DNA of 64,000 nt from DASXVX01 sp036504075 (lineage in GTDB: Bacteria; Bacillota; Sulfobacillia; Symbiobacteriales; Symbiobacteriaceae), in assembly GCA_036504075.1 (NCBI GenBank), contig DASXVX010000012.1:3372-67371 (forward strand), in the 5' to 3' direction. Below the pieces are notes generated by a model that saw only the letters and a list, made by a program, of their open reading frames with translations, ran no database searches and was not told where the DNA came from. Made by a program: the position numbers and the translations under genes. Shown here one piece after another: positions 15,124 through 23,636 of this stretch. How positions within the stretch are numbered: the first letter of the stretch is position 1; each line of letters opens with the position of its first letter.

Positions 15124-15951
15124 TTACTCGACGCGACGATCCCGCACAAAAGAGCCCAACACCTTGCAGAACACGGTGTACGTGGCCAGTTCGGCCAGTG
15201 CTTCCCGTACGATCTGGTCCTCCCGGTGGCCTTCAAAATCCAGGTAGAAGAAGTACTCCCACGGCCGGTTCCGGGATGGCCGGGACTCCAGCTTGAGCAC
15301 GTTAATATTCCGGTTAGCCAGGCAGCCAAGCGCCTGGTAGAGCGAGCGCGGCTGATGCGCCACCGCCATGACCAGCATGGTCTTATGCGGCCCGGGCAGC
15401 AGTTCACCCTGGGTGCGGGAGAGCACCACGAACCGGGTGTAATTCTCCGGCACGGTCTGAATGTTGGTCGCGAGAACTTGCAGGTTGTAGAGTTCCGCCG
15501 CCCCGGCGCCCGCCACTGCGGCGACGCCCTGCAGGTCCTGCTCCCGGATCATCTTGGCGCTGCCCGCAGTGTCATAAGTGGCGACGATCTCCACGCCCAG
15601 TTGCCGCAGGTATTGATCACACTGGGCCAGTGCCTGTGGATGCGAAATAATCCGGTGGATGTCCGACAACGACTGCCCCGGCAGGGCCATGAGGCAGTGG
15701 TCCACCGTATGGCAGAACTCGCCGGTCGCGAAGAGATCGTGCTGGCGCAGCAAGTCGAAGTTGTCGTTGATGGAACCGGCCTGGGAATTCTCCACCGGCA
15801 CCATCGCAAAATCTACCCGGCCGCTGGAGACGGCCGCGAACACATCGCCAAAACTCTTGCACGGAACCGGCTGGACGTCAGCACCGAAAAAGCGGACGAT
15901 CGCCTCTTCTCCGTATGCGCCGCGTTCCCCCTGAAAGGCAACCGCCACCAT
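15124..15951 (-). CDS. pheA: Prephenate dehydratase
   Basis: A 275-residue monofunctional enzyme for phenylpyruvate formation in phenylalanine synthesis. The catalytic domain (about 1-180) shows FQGERGAYGEEA, PVENSQAGSINDNFDLL and ENYTRFVVLSR (catalytic TRF); the ACT domain follows with the phenylalanine-binding LESRPSRNRPWEY. ATG 15951 is chosen because GTGAGGTG lies 6 nt upstream. No chorismate mutase domain. It stands alone between marR and the ilv leader. Confidence 0.95.
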   Translation of the reverse strand: MVAVAFQGERGAYGEEAIVRFFGADVQPVPCKSFGDVFAAVSSGRVDFAMVPVENSQAGSINDNFDLLRQHDLFATGEFCHTVDHCLMALPGQSLSDIHRIISHPQALAQCDQYLRQLGVEIVATYDTAGSAKMIREQDLQGVAAVAGAGAAELYNLQVLATNIQTVPENYTRFVVLSRTQGELLPGPHKTMLVMAVAHQPRSLYQALGCLANRNINVLKLESRPSRNRPWEYFFYLDFEGHREDQIVREALAELATYTVFCKVLGSFVRDRRVE

Positions 15952-16181
15952 GGAATCCACCTCACCATGCCCGAGTATTGGGGCTGATTTTACCACGTTA
16001 TTTCCTCACCGACTAGAAGGCAGATGGTCATACCTTCTTTTGTCTGGCATATATGCATGAGTAAACGGTACACGGGAACAATACTGGCGTGGCGCAGTGA
16101 TCGAGGGTGGTTCTTCTCCCCGCCTCAAACAAGTGGTTTTGACAAAGTGACGCTAAAACCCATTTTTTGTAAATCCATTTA

Positions 16182-16210
16182 TTGACATTATTTGGGGTCT
16201 ATGGGATAAT
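16182..16210 (+). promoter_or_regulatory. Promoter of marR
   Basis: TTGACA (16182-16187), 17-bp spacer, GATAAT (16205-16210). The rest of the 350-bp gap between pheA and marR holds an AT-rich stretch and a GCATATATGC palindrome near 16050 but no gene. Confidence 0.8.
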
Positions 16211-16301
16211 TCGTAGTAGATCGTCAGCGGTTCCAATTCCGCCGGTAATCGTCGGGGCGGGAGAGCCGAGCGCCAAAATGGTGAAAGGAAGGTGACCATG
16301 C

Positions 16302-16799
16302 TTGGAAGAGCAGGCACAGATGCCAGTAGTTCATAAGTCCAACCCGGACAACATCCTTCCCCTACTCCAGACCATCGCCGACTTGGTTGAGAAACGTTGC
16401 CACCGGTTCCTCAACCGGAAGTACGGCCTGACCATGCCCCAGTATCAGCTGCTCCTCGCGGCCATGGACGGGGATGCCACAACGCTGGGTAGCCTGGCGG
16501 ACGAACTGAACTGCTCCCGGGGCAACCTGACCGGGGTTGCCGACCGCCTGGAGCGCGACGGCTGGCTGGTGCGGGAGCGGAGTACGGAAGACCGCCGCGT
16601 CGTCAACATCCGTTTGACCGAAAAGGGCAATATGGTCTGGGAAGTCAAGAAGGAATTGGCCAAAGAGTTGGCGGAAATGGCCAAAATCTGGTCGCTCGAC
16701 GAGCGGATCATCATGCACCGGGCGCTCGAACGGATCTATTCCGAACTGAAGCACGAGGTGGTCCGCCCGGCGGAGGAACCGAGCTCTGAAGCAGGCTAG
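16302..16799 (+). CDS. MarR-family transcriptional regulator
   Basis: A 165-residue winged-helix repressor. The recognition region reads LGSLADELNCSRGNLTGVADRLERDGWL and the wing RERSTEDRRVVNIRLTEKG, both classic MarR. Flanking helices would form the dimer interface. TTG 16302 has proper spacing to AAAGGAAGGTGA; an ATG 4 nt earlier opens only a 12-codon overlapping frame. No efflux or enzyme gene adjoins, so its target may be itself or a distant locus; ligand unknown. Confidence 0.9.
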   Translation: MEEQAQMPVVHKSNPDNILPLLQTIADLVEKRCHRFLNRKYGLTMPQYQLLLAAMDGDATTLGSLADELNCSRGNLTGVADRLERDGWLVRERSTEDRRVVNIRLTEKGNMVWEVKKELAKELAEMAKIWSLDERIIMHRALERIYSELKHEVVRPAEEPSSEAG

Positions 16800-16860
16800 C
16801 ACACGGGCGACCCCGCCGCGTCCCAAAAAAACCCGGTTCGTTCGCTCCGTATGAACAGAT

Positions 16861-16893
16861 AACCACCCGGCCGCATCGGTCCGGGTGGTTTTT
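16861..16893 (+). terminator. Terminator after marR
   Basis: AACCACCCGG/CCGGGTGGTT stem followed by TTTTT. The dispersed palindromic repeat starts immediately after the T-tract. Confidence 0.88.
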
Positions 16894-17062
16894 CGCGACT
16901 GACTCTGTCAGTCGCCGGAGCGGCCGGCAGACCGCGGCGCCAACCGCCGGAGTGGCCGGCAGACCGCGGCGCCAGCCGCCGGAGTGGCCGGCAGACTTTT
17001 GCGGAGCAAAAGGCGGGAGGCGACTGTTGTTTTGCGGAGCAAAAGGCGGGAGGCAACTATTC
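16893..17062 (+). repeat. Dispersed palindromic element with internal tandem repeats
   Basis: Starts with the palindrome CGCGACTGAC-TCT-GTCAGTCGC (16894-16914). Then a 32-bp unit (CGCCGGAGYGGCCGGCAGACCG...) begins at 16913, 16945 and 16977, and a 33-bp unit (TTTTGCGGAGCAAAAGGCGG...) begins at 16997 and 17030; the latter forms a CTTTTGC/GCAAAAG hairpin. A single-copy version lies inverted at 48061-48133. No coding potential. Confidence 0.85.
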
Positions 17063-17072
17063 GCGCGCTCGC

Positions 17073-18665
17073 TCAGTTCCAGGTAAAGAAGCCGCCGAAC
17101 CAGCGCTGCAGCCGGGGTCCCAGCGGCCCCGACATCTCCACGAACTCAGCCCAGGTAAGCGCCCGGGTCAGCATGAGCGTGGCCAGGTACAGAACGGGCG
17201 CCAGGGTGAGTGCGACCAGCAGCGATGTGACGCTGGTGGCGGGCAGCACGCGCGTGGCGTGGAACCCGAAAAGCCCGCCGCCCATGACCATGGAGGCCAG
17301 AAGCGGCCCCCGTATCAGCCAATTCCAGGGTAACGGCTCTCCCAGTTCGACTGCGAGGGCCCGGGCGTTCAACCAGCAGGCAACCACCCACATGACGACG
17401 CTGGCGAACGCGACCCCTTTAATGTCCACGCCTTTCATGGGTGCCAGCAGGGCGTCCAGACCGATTTTCACGACAAGACCAACGGCGAAGTTGCGCATGG
17501 GGACGCCGGTCTTCCCCAGCGCCTGCAGCTGGGCGGTCATCAGCCAGAACAAGGGACCCAGGTAGGCCGCCGGCGCCATGTACAGCAAGGGCACGGCGGC
17601 CACGGAGTCGCCGAACAGGGCGGCAATGGGTGCCGCCACAATCGCCAGGCCCAGTGCCACCGGCAAACAGACGAGTCCCGTGGCCCGGATGCCAAGCAGC
17701 ACCCGGTTCTGCACCGACGCCATGTCGCCCCGGGCCTTGGCGGCCGCGAGCACCGGCACCAGGGCGTTCCCCAGGGCGTTGGTCAGCACCACCGGGAACC
17801 AGACCACCTGTACGGCGATGCCGGCGTAGGATCCGTACATGGCCGTCGCCATTCGCTGGGGGTTGGCGGCGCCGGCCACGGCTTTGAGAAAGCCCCGCTG
17901 GACGATGCCCACGTCCAACAGGTTGAGCATGGGCATGGTCACGCTGCCCAGGGTGACCGGCCAGGCCAGGGAGATCATCCGGCGGGCCAAGAGCGGCCGG
18001 GACTCCTCCCGCCCGTTCAGCGGGTCGTCTTCACCCCGGATGGATCCGTAGCTGTAGACCATCCACAATATAGAGACGACGGCCCCGGCGGTGATGCCCG
18101 ACGCCGCACCGCCGGCGGCCTGCGCCTTGCCGAGCGGGATCAGCAGGTAGGCAGCGGCCAGCGTGACGGCCATTTTGGTCGCCTGCTCCAGAACGCCGGC
18201 CACGGCGCTGGGCGTCATCAGCTTGCGGCCCTGCAAGTAGCTACGGTAGATGGCGTCCAGTGCGAACAGCGGAATTGCCGGTGCGACGGCCACCAACGCA
18301 TAGTAGGCCCGGGGTTCTCCCAGCATCCGGGCCAGCAGCGGCGCACTGACCAGCAGGATCGCGGCTGCAGCCACACCAGCCGTGGCGGTGTAGCTGATGG
18401 CGAGCCGGAGCACTTGCTCGGCCACCGGCCGACGCCCTTTCGCCGTGTATTCGGCCACCAGGTTCTGCACCGCCACGGGCACCCCGCCCGCTGCGAGATG
18501 AAACAGGGCATAAAAGGCCGGCAAGGACATCTGGTAAATCCCGATGCCCTCCGTGTCGATCAGCCGCGTCAGGGGGACTCGAATCAGGAGATTCGACAAT
18601 TTGATGATCAGCCCGGCAATCGCCAGGGCAGCAGCCCCCCTGAGCAGGGACTCCTTGCGGCTCAC
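17073..18665 (-). CDS. SpoVB/MurJ-type polysaccharide flippase
   Basis: A 530-residue polytopic membrane protein (about 14 helices) of the MOP/PST superfamily, closest by eye to Bacillus SpoVB/YtgP. It opens with GAAALAIAGLIIKLSNLLIRVPLTRLIDTEGIG-type sequence, where a flippase N-terminus normally carries R-L-IG-EGIG-Y, and continues YQMSLPAFYALFHLAAGGVP. Such proteins move lipid-linked precursors for cortex or wall synthesis across the membrane. TTG/ATG start at 18665 with AAAGAGGGGGAAATGC upstream. The downstream end abuts the repeat cluster. Confidence 0.85.
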   Translation of the reverse strand: MSRKESLLRGAAALAIAGLIIKLSNLLIRVPLTRLIDTEGIGIYQMSLPAFYALFHLAAGGVPVAVQNLVAEYTAKGRRPVAEQVLRLAISYTATAGVAAAAILLVSAPLLARMLGEPRAYYALVAVAPAIPLFALDAIYRSYLQGRKLMTPSAVAGVLEQATKMAVTLAAAYLLIPLGKAQAAGGAASGITAGAVVSILWMVYSYGSIRGEDDPLNGREESRPLLARRMISLAWPVTLGSVTMPMLNLLDVGIVQRGFLKAVAGAANPQRMATAMYGSYAGIAVQVVWFPVVLTNALGNALVPVLAAAKARGDMASVQNRVLLGIRATGLVCLPVALGLAIVAAPIAALFGDSVAAVPLLYMAPAAYLGPLFWLMTAQLQALGKTGVPMRNFAVGLVVKIGLDALLAPMKGVDIKGVAFASVVMWVVACWLNARALAVELGEPLPWNWLIRGPLLASMVMGGGLFGFHATRVLPATSVTSLLVALTLAPVLYLATLMLTRALTWAEFVEMSGPLGPRLQRWFGGFFTWN

Positions 18666-18730
18666 AGCATTTCCCCCTCTTTAGGGAAAAGCTATGCGGA
18701 TAAGCCCTGTAGCATAACGCTGCGCTCGCA

Positions 18731-18746
18731 CGTGATTTTCGTCACG
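18731..18746 (+). promoter_or_regulatory. CRP/FNR-type operator
   Basis: CGTGA-TTTTCG-TCACG, a perfect inverted repeat with the spacing of CRP/FNR-family sites, about 80 bp before the DUF542 gene and in front of a weak CACAAT -10 at 18770. Placement fits class II activation. Which regulator binds is unknown. Confidence 0.6.
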
Positions 18747-18819
18747 GAGACGGACGGGCCGGGCATGGCACAATCAACGCAGACGTTTACCGCAAAAACT
18801 CGCAAGGGGTTGATCAGAT

Positions 18820-19011
18820 ATGCAGCTTCAGCCGGAAATGACGCTCAATCAGATTACGGACGCCTTCCCGCCGGCGCTGAAAGTGCTGGGCGATCTCGGT
18901 TTCGACACCTGCTGCGGCGGCTGGGAGGCCGTCGGCCAGGCAGCAGCCAAAAAGGGCATCGCCTGGGAGACAGTGGTGAGTGCGCTGACGCCCGTCATGA
19001 AAGGGGCGTAA
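18820..19011 (+). CDS. DUF542/ScdA-N domain protein
   Basis: A 63-residue protein that is only the N-terminal domain of the ScdA/Ric/YtfE family: MTLNQITDAFPPALKVLGDLGFDTCCGG, with the characteristic Cys-Cys-Gly-Gly. The hemerythrin-like di-iron domain of full-length Ric proteins is missing. Ric proteins help repair iron-sulfur clusters after nitrosative stress; whether the free domain does so is unknown. Six bases separate it from the next gene, and a CRP/FNR-type box lies upstream, suggesting induction by low oxygen or NO. Confidence 0.8.
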   Translation: MQLQPEMTLNQITDAFPPALKVLGDLGFDTCCGGWEAVGQAAAKKGIAWETVVSALTPVMKGA

Positions 19012-19017
19012 CGGCCC

Positions 19018-19443
19018 ATGTCCAACCTGTCGGTCGGATTCATCCGGGGCAGCATCATCTGGCTCCTGGTAGGCATAGGCCTGGGACTCATTATGGCCTT
19101 CCCTGACGGCTTCGGCTGGCTGACGGCTATCGGCCTTGGGCAGCCCAGTCTGGCCCACGCTCACGCCCTCCTGCCGGGCTTCCTGCTCATGATGCTCATG
19201 GGTGTCGGCTACCACATTTTCCCCCGCTTCACGGGCAACCCGCTTCGGTGGCCGTGGCTGGGCCAGGCAAACCTGTGGTGCAGCTGGGTCGGCACCACAG
19301 GCCAGGTGCTGGGGTTCTTCTGCCGGGGACTCGTGCCGTGGCTGCTGCCGGTAGGGGCGAGCATTCAGACCGTTGGGTTGATTTGCTTTGCCATTAACGT
19401 ATGGCAGGTGGTCCGGCCCCTGAAGCCGCTCAAGCCGATGTGA
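19018..19443 (+). CDS. Small membrane protein related to heme-copper oxidase subunit I / NnrS
   Basis: A 141-residue protein with four hydrophobic helices. The second helix carries LAHAHALLPGFLLMMLMGVGYHIFPRF, whose spaced histidines resemble the heme-binding helices of cbb3-type subunit I and NO-related NnrS proteins. It is far too short to be a full oxidase. ATG 19018 lies 6 nt behind the DUF542 stop with AAAGGGG upstream. Probably co-expressed in response to anaerobic or NO signals; function inferred from context only. Confidence 0.65.
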   Translation: MSNLSVGFIRGSIIWLLVGIGLGLIMAFPDGFGWLTAIGLGQPSLAHAHALLPGFLLMMLMGVGYHIFPRFTGNPLRWPWLGQANLWCSWVGTTGQVLGFFCRGLVPWLLPVGASIQTVGLICFAINVWQVVRPLKPLKPM

Positions 19444-19475
19444 CCTGAAGGAGGCGGCGAGCTCCCGCCGCAAGC

Positions 19476-19516
19476 ACGGCCCCACTCCCTGATGCAAGGG
19501 GTGGGGCCGTTGTTTT
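19476..19516. terminator. Shared terminator
   Basis: ACGGCCCCAC...GTGGGGCCGT stem with TGTTTT on the plus side, between convergent genes; the last bases touch the ABC gene stop. Confidence 0.8.
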
Positions 19517-21368
19517 ACGCTTTTAAGGAATCGGCCGCCGCCACGTTCGCCTCCGCCTCCGCCAGCGCCTTGAACTGTCCGAGGTAGAGATCGGCGTACC
19601 GCCCGCCGAGGTTTAGCAACTCATCGTGGGTGCCTTCCTCCACGATGCCGCCGTCGTCGATCAGGTAGATCCGGTCGGCATTGCGGATGGTCGAGAGCCG
19701 GTGGGCGATCACGAAAGAGGTGCGGCCCGTCAGCAGGTGCTTCAGGGCGTTCTGGATCAGCACTTCCGTATAGGTATCAATATTGGAGGTCGCCTCGTCC
19801 AGGATCAGCAACGCCGGGTCCGCGCAGAGCGCCCGGGCGAAAGCGATTAGCTGCCGCTGGCCTACCGAGAGCTTGGAACCCCGCTCGTTCACTTCGGTGT
19901 CGTAGCCTTTGGGCATCCGGGCGATGAACTCGTGCGCGCCCACCGCTGTGGCCGCGGCCACCACGTCCGCATCGATTGCGGCCGGCCGGCCGTAGCGAAT
20001 GTTGTCCCGCACGGTGCCGGTGAATAAGAACGTGTCCTGCATCACTACGCCCAGTTGGCTCCGCCACGAGTACTGGGTCACGTTCCGCAGGTCGTGGCCG
20101 TCGATCAGCACCCGGCCGGCCTCGGGATCGTAAAAGCGGGCCAGCAGGCTGATGATCGAAGTCTTGCCGGCGCCCGTTGGACCGACCAGGGCGATGGTCT
20201 GCCCCGGCTGCGCCGCGATGTTGACATCTTTCAGGACCAGTTGGCCGGGGACATACCCAAAATCGATATGCTCGAAGCGCACCTGCCCGACCGCCCGCGC
20301 CATCGCCTGCGCATCCGGCGCGTCCACCACTTCCGGCTCCTGGTCCAGCACCTCGCTCACCCGCTCGGCGGAGACCACGGCCGCCTGGAACACGTTGTAG
20401 ACCTGGCTCAGGTCCCGGATCGGGTCGAAAAACCGGCGCAGGTAGAGAATGAACGCCGCCACCTGGCCCACCGTGACGCCCGCCGCCCCGCCCCGAATCA
20501 GCACGCCGCCGTACCAGAGCACCAGCGTGATGCCCAGCGCCGCGACCACTTCGATTGACGGGAAGAACATCGCCAGCACGGAAATGGCGTCCATGTTGGC
20601 CTGCCGGGTCTGCTCGTTGACCTGGTTGAACTGGCCCTGGTTCTGGTTCTCCCGGGTGAAGGACTGGGTGACCCGCACGCCCGAAATCGACTCCGCCAGA
20701 TTCGCATTCAGGTCCGCGTAGCGGCGGCGCATGGTCATGAACGTCTCCCGCATGCGGTCCCGGAAGTACCGGATGACCAGCAGCAGGACCGGAATCGTCA
20801 GGAACGCCACCAGGGCCAGCCGCCAGTTCATTTTCAGCATCGTCGCGATAATCGCGACCAGGACCATGGAGTTCGCGAAAATCGAGACCACACCGGATGA
20901 GACCAGCTGGTTAATCGCGTCCACGTCGGACATGAGCCGGGACATGATCCGCCCCGTTGCCATCTGGTCGTAGAACTTGAAGGAGAGCTTTTGGAGATGC
21001 CGGAACATCTGGTCCCGCAGGTCGTAGATGATCGTCTGGCCGACCCACGAGACGACGTAGTCCTGCCCGTAGCTGGACCACCAGTTCAGAAAAGCGGTCA
21101 CCAGAAACGCCAGGGCGATCCAGTTGAGTCCGGCCGTGTCCCTCGTCTTGATAAACGAGTCAATGGCCACCTGGACCATGTAGGGGCCGACCAGGCCGGA
21201 AATGGCGGTGACGGCCATAAGCAACACGCCGATCAGCAGCTTTCCGGTGTACGGCCGGATGAATCCCCACATGCGCCGGTATACGGCTTTGTCCACGTCC
21301 GACAGTTTGACCTCGTATTCGTCCAGCCTGAGGCCGCCGGGGCCGCCGGAATTGAAAGGCATGCCCAT
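19515..21368 (-). CDS. ABC exporter half-transporter (second of a pair)
   Basis: A 617-residue fusion of a six-helix exporter domain and an ATPase. ATPase motifs: Walker A GPTGAGKTS, signature LSVGQRQL (Val for the usual Gly), Walker B LLILDEATSN with catalytic Glu, and the H-loop IAHRLST. ATG 21368 immediately follows the TAA of the upstream ABC gene, so the two are translationally coupled and probably form a heterodimer like BmrCD or LmrCD. Substrate (drug, lipid or peptide) unknown. Confidence 0.92.
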   Translation of the reverse strand: MGMPFNSGGPGGLRLDEYEVKLSDVDKAVYRRMWGFIRPYTGKLLIGVLLMAVTAISGLVGPYMVQVAIDSFIKTRDTAGLNWIALAFLVTAFLNWWSSYGQDYVVSWVGQTIIYDLRDQMFRHLQKLSFKFYDQMATGRIMSRLMSDVDAINQLVSSGVVSIFANSMVLVAIIATMLKMNWRLALVAFLTIPVLLLVIRYFRDRMRETFMTMRRRYADLNANLAESISGVRVTQSFTRENQNQGQFNQVNEQTRQANMDAISVLAMFFPSIEVVAALGITLVLWYGGVLIRGGAAGVTVGQVAAFILYLRRFFDPIRDLSQVYNVFQAAVVSAERVSEVLDQEPEVVDAPDAQAMARAVGQVRFEHIDFGYVPGQLVLKDVNIAAQPGQTIALVGPTGAGKTSIISLLARFYDPEAGRVLIDGHDLRNVTQYSWRSQLGVVMQDTFLFTGTVRDNIRYGRPAAIDADVVAAATAVGAHEFIARMPKGYDTEVNERGSKLSVGQRQLIAFARALCADPALLILDEATSNIDTYTEVLIQNALKHLLTGRTSFVIAHRLSTIRNADRIYLIDDGGIVEEGTHDELLNLGGRYADLYLGQFKALAEAEANVAAADSLKA

Positions 21369-23126
21369 TTAGACCGCCACCCCCCTCGCGGCGCGGAACT
21401 CTTCGGCGGGCTTTAACTGCAGCTCGTAAATGGTCCGGTAGAGCCCCTCCAGCTGGATCAGCTGGTCGTGCGTGCCCACGGCGGCAATGCGGCCGTGGTC
21501 CAGCACCACCACCGTGTCGGCGTTCATGACCGTCGAGAGCCGGGAGGCGATGACGAAGGCCGTCCGGTTCTGCATCACCCGGTCCATCGCTGCCTGAATC
21601 AGATGCTCGGTCTGAACGTCCACGGCGCTGGTGGACTCGTCGAGGATGATAATCGGGCTGTTCATGAGCAGCGCCCGGGCGATGGCCACCCGCTGCTTCT
21701 GGCCGCCGGAGAGGCCCACGCCGCGCTCGCCGACCACCGTCTCATACTGGTCCGGGAGGCTCGCGATAAACTCATGAATCTGGGCGGCCTTTGCCGCGGC
21801 GACGATTTCGTCCATGGTGGCGCCCGGCTTGCCGTAGGCGATGTTCTCTTTGAGCGTCGTGCTGAAGAGGAACGTCTCCTGCAGCACCATGGCGATGTTG
21901 TGCCGCAAGGATTCCAGCGTCACGTCCCGCACATCGACGCCGTCCACCAGCACCTCGCCGGAAGTCGGGTCGTAAAAGCGGGGAATCAGGTGGATCAGCG
22001 AGGATTTGCCGGAGCCGGTCATGCCCAGGACGGCCACCCGCTGGCCGGGCTGGACATCGAGTTCGATGTGATCCAGCACGGTTTCGCCGGTGTCGTAACT
22101 GAAGCAGACGTCCCGTAGCGCCACCTGGCCGGTCAGCCGGCCCAGCGCCTTCGCTCCGGGCTTTTCTGCCACGTCGCTCCGGGTGTCCATCAGCTCAAAA
22201 ATCCGCTGCAGGCCGGCGCCGGCCCGGGTGAACATCCCGACGATGTTGCCCAGCATCCGGACCGGGTTCAGCAGGTTGGCCAGGTAAGCGTTGAAGGCGA
22301 TCAGCGTGCCGATGGAGATGCCGCCGCTCATCACCCGGCGGCCACCGTACCAGAGCACGATGATGGCGCCCAGGGCGGCCAGGAAGTTCATGTAGTTGCT
22401 CCAGAAGGAGGTCAGCCGGACCGCCTTCAGGTTGTAGGTCTGAAAGACGTTGTTCTCCTTCTGGAACTTCTGGATTTCGGTCTCCTCGCGGGCGAAGGCC
22501 CGGACGACCCGGATGCCGGAAATGGACTCCTGGATGGCCGCCGAAAGCTTCGCCGTCTGGGCCTGGATGTCGCCCCAGGCCGACCGGGCGTGCCCCGAGA
22601 ACCGGATGGCGGCATTCATCAGGAACGGCAGAAAGACCAGGGAGACCGCGGCCAGCCGCCAGTCCATGTAGAGCATGGCGCCCACGGTGAAGACCACGGT
22701 GCCAAAATGCATCGACCCGTTGACGATGCCCATGCCCGCCGCCTGACGGGCGGCTTCCACGTCGGCGGTGACCCGGCTCATGAGTTCGCCGGTCTGGGCC
22801 TTGTCGTAGAAGCCGAAGGAGAGCGACTGGAGCTTCTGGTAAAGCTGGCTGCGCACGTCGTAAATAACCTTCTGGGAGACCAGTTCCATGGTATAGCGTT
22901 GGCCAAAGCGGATGACGCCCTGAATCAGGGCCAGGCCCACGACCAGCGCGGCGCCGGGCAGCAGCCAGTGCCACTGGCCGGCGGTCAGCACGCGGTCGAC
23001 CATCCAGCGAATCACCTGCGGCTGGGCGACGCCCAGGGCCGCCGCCAGGGCGATTTGCGCAAAGCTGACGAGCACGAGCACCCAGCCGGATCGATAATAG
23101 GGCAGAAACCGTTTCAGGATTCGCAT
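21369..23126 (-). CDS. ABC exporter half-transporter (first of a pair)
   Basis: A 585-residue exporter half-molecule: six helices, then an ATPase with Walker A GMTGSGKSS, signature LSGGQKQR and Walker B IIILDESTSAVD. The expected H-loop His is replaced in IASRLST (Ser-Arg), where IAHRLST is usual, hinting at an asymmetric heterodimer with one weakened site. ATG 23126 follows GGAGGGAA; a 28-residue upstream extension is unlikely. Confidence 0.92.
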   Translation of the reverse strand: MRILKRFLPYYRSGWVLVLVSFAQIALAAALGVAQPQVIRWMVDRVLTAGQWHWLLPGAALVVGLALIQGVIRFGQRYTMELVSQKVIYDVRSQLYQKLQSLSFGFYDKAQTGELMSRVTADVEAARQAAGMGIVNGSMHFGTVVFTVGAMLYMDWRLAAVSLVFLPFLMNAAIRFSGHARSAWGDIQAQTAKLSAAIQESISGIRVVRAFAREETEIQKFQKENNVFQTYNLKAVRLTSFWSNYMNFLAALGAIIVLWYGGRRVMSGGISIGTLIAFNAYLANLLNPVRMLGNIVGMFTRAGAGLQRIFELMDTRSDVAEKPGAKALGRLTGQVALRDVCFSYDTGETVLDHIELDVQPGQRVAVLGMTGSGKSSLIHLIPRFYDPTSGEVLVDGVDVRDVTLESLRHNIAMVLQETFLFSTTLKENIAYGKPGATMDEIVAAAKAAQIHEFIASLPDQYETVVGERGVGLSGGQKQRVAIARALLMNSPIIILDESTSAVDVQTEHLIQAAMDRVMQNRTAFVIASRLSTVMNADTVVVLDHGRIAAVGTHDQLIQLEGLYRTIYELQLKPAEEFRAARGVAV

Positions 23127-23313
23127 GGCCGAGCAGTTCCCTCCACGTGGCCGCGATTTGCCATCACGGTCGATATCTCCAGTATACCGGAAGGCAGTGA
23201 CGGTCAGCAATCTTGATGACTTCTGCCATCAATAATTTAGTACACGAAGTAACGGCGTGCGGGTTCGGGAGCGCCGCCCGCCCTCCGGCACGCACCCGAG
23301 TTCCGAAAGATTA

Positions 23314-23343
23314 TTGCATCCAGCTTTGTGAATGTGGTACCAT
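23314..23343 (+). promoter_or_regulatory. Promoter of the rib operon
   Basis: TTGCAT, 18-bp spacer, TACCAT, placing the start about 15 nt before the FMN aptamer. The rest of 23127-23313 holds the divergent ABC upstream region and nothing else recognisable. Confidence 0.5.
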
Positions 23344-23362
23344 GTAACCAACTTAAAAGTTT

Positions 23363-23502
23363 GCCTTCGGGGTGGGGTGAAATTCCCTACCGGCGGTGAT
23401 GGTCGCAGTCGCGACACGAGCGCCGCGAGCTTCCGGACAACGTCCGGGGGCAGACACCGGTGTGAATCCGGGGCCGACGGTACAGTCCGGATGGAAGAAG
23501 GC
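23363..23502 (+). promoter_or_regulatory. FMN riboswitch (RFN element)
   Basis: All RFN hallmarks are present: P1 GCCTTC/GAAGGC (23363-23368 with 23497-23502), GGGGTGAAATTCCCTACCGGCGGT, CCGGTGTGAATCCGGGGCCGACGGT and AGTCCGGATGGAAGAAGG. FMN binding should permit the downstream terminator and shut off the rib genes. Confidence 0.97.
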
Positions 23503-23600
23503 GTATTCAGGAGTGGCCCGCGGCTATGCCGTTGGGCGGTATTGATTTACCGCCGGCGCGCATGCCGGTTTGGGTGTGTCCTGTTCATACGTGGAAAAGC

Positions 23601-23636
23601 AACACCCCGAGGAGATGAGCCTGGGGGTGTTTTTGT
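23601..23636 (+). terminator. Riboswitch-controlled terminator overlapping the ribD ribosome binding site
   Basis: ACACCCC, 14-nt loop, GGGGGTGT then TTTTTG. The 3' arm GGGGGTG is also the best ribosome binding site for ATG 23637, so one stem can block both transcription and translation. Confidence 0.85.

Noticed and set aside
16298..16336. Regulatory 12-codon upstream frame before marR
   Set aside because: The ATG is only 3-4 nt from the ribosome binding site and the TTG at 16302 has normal spacing, so this ATG is probably incidental.
16913..17062. CRISPR-like array
   Set aside because: Units of 32 and 33 bp are contiguous direct repeats without unique spacers, and no cas gene is present.
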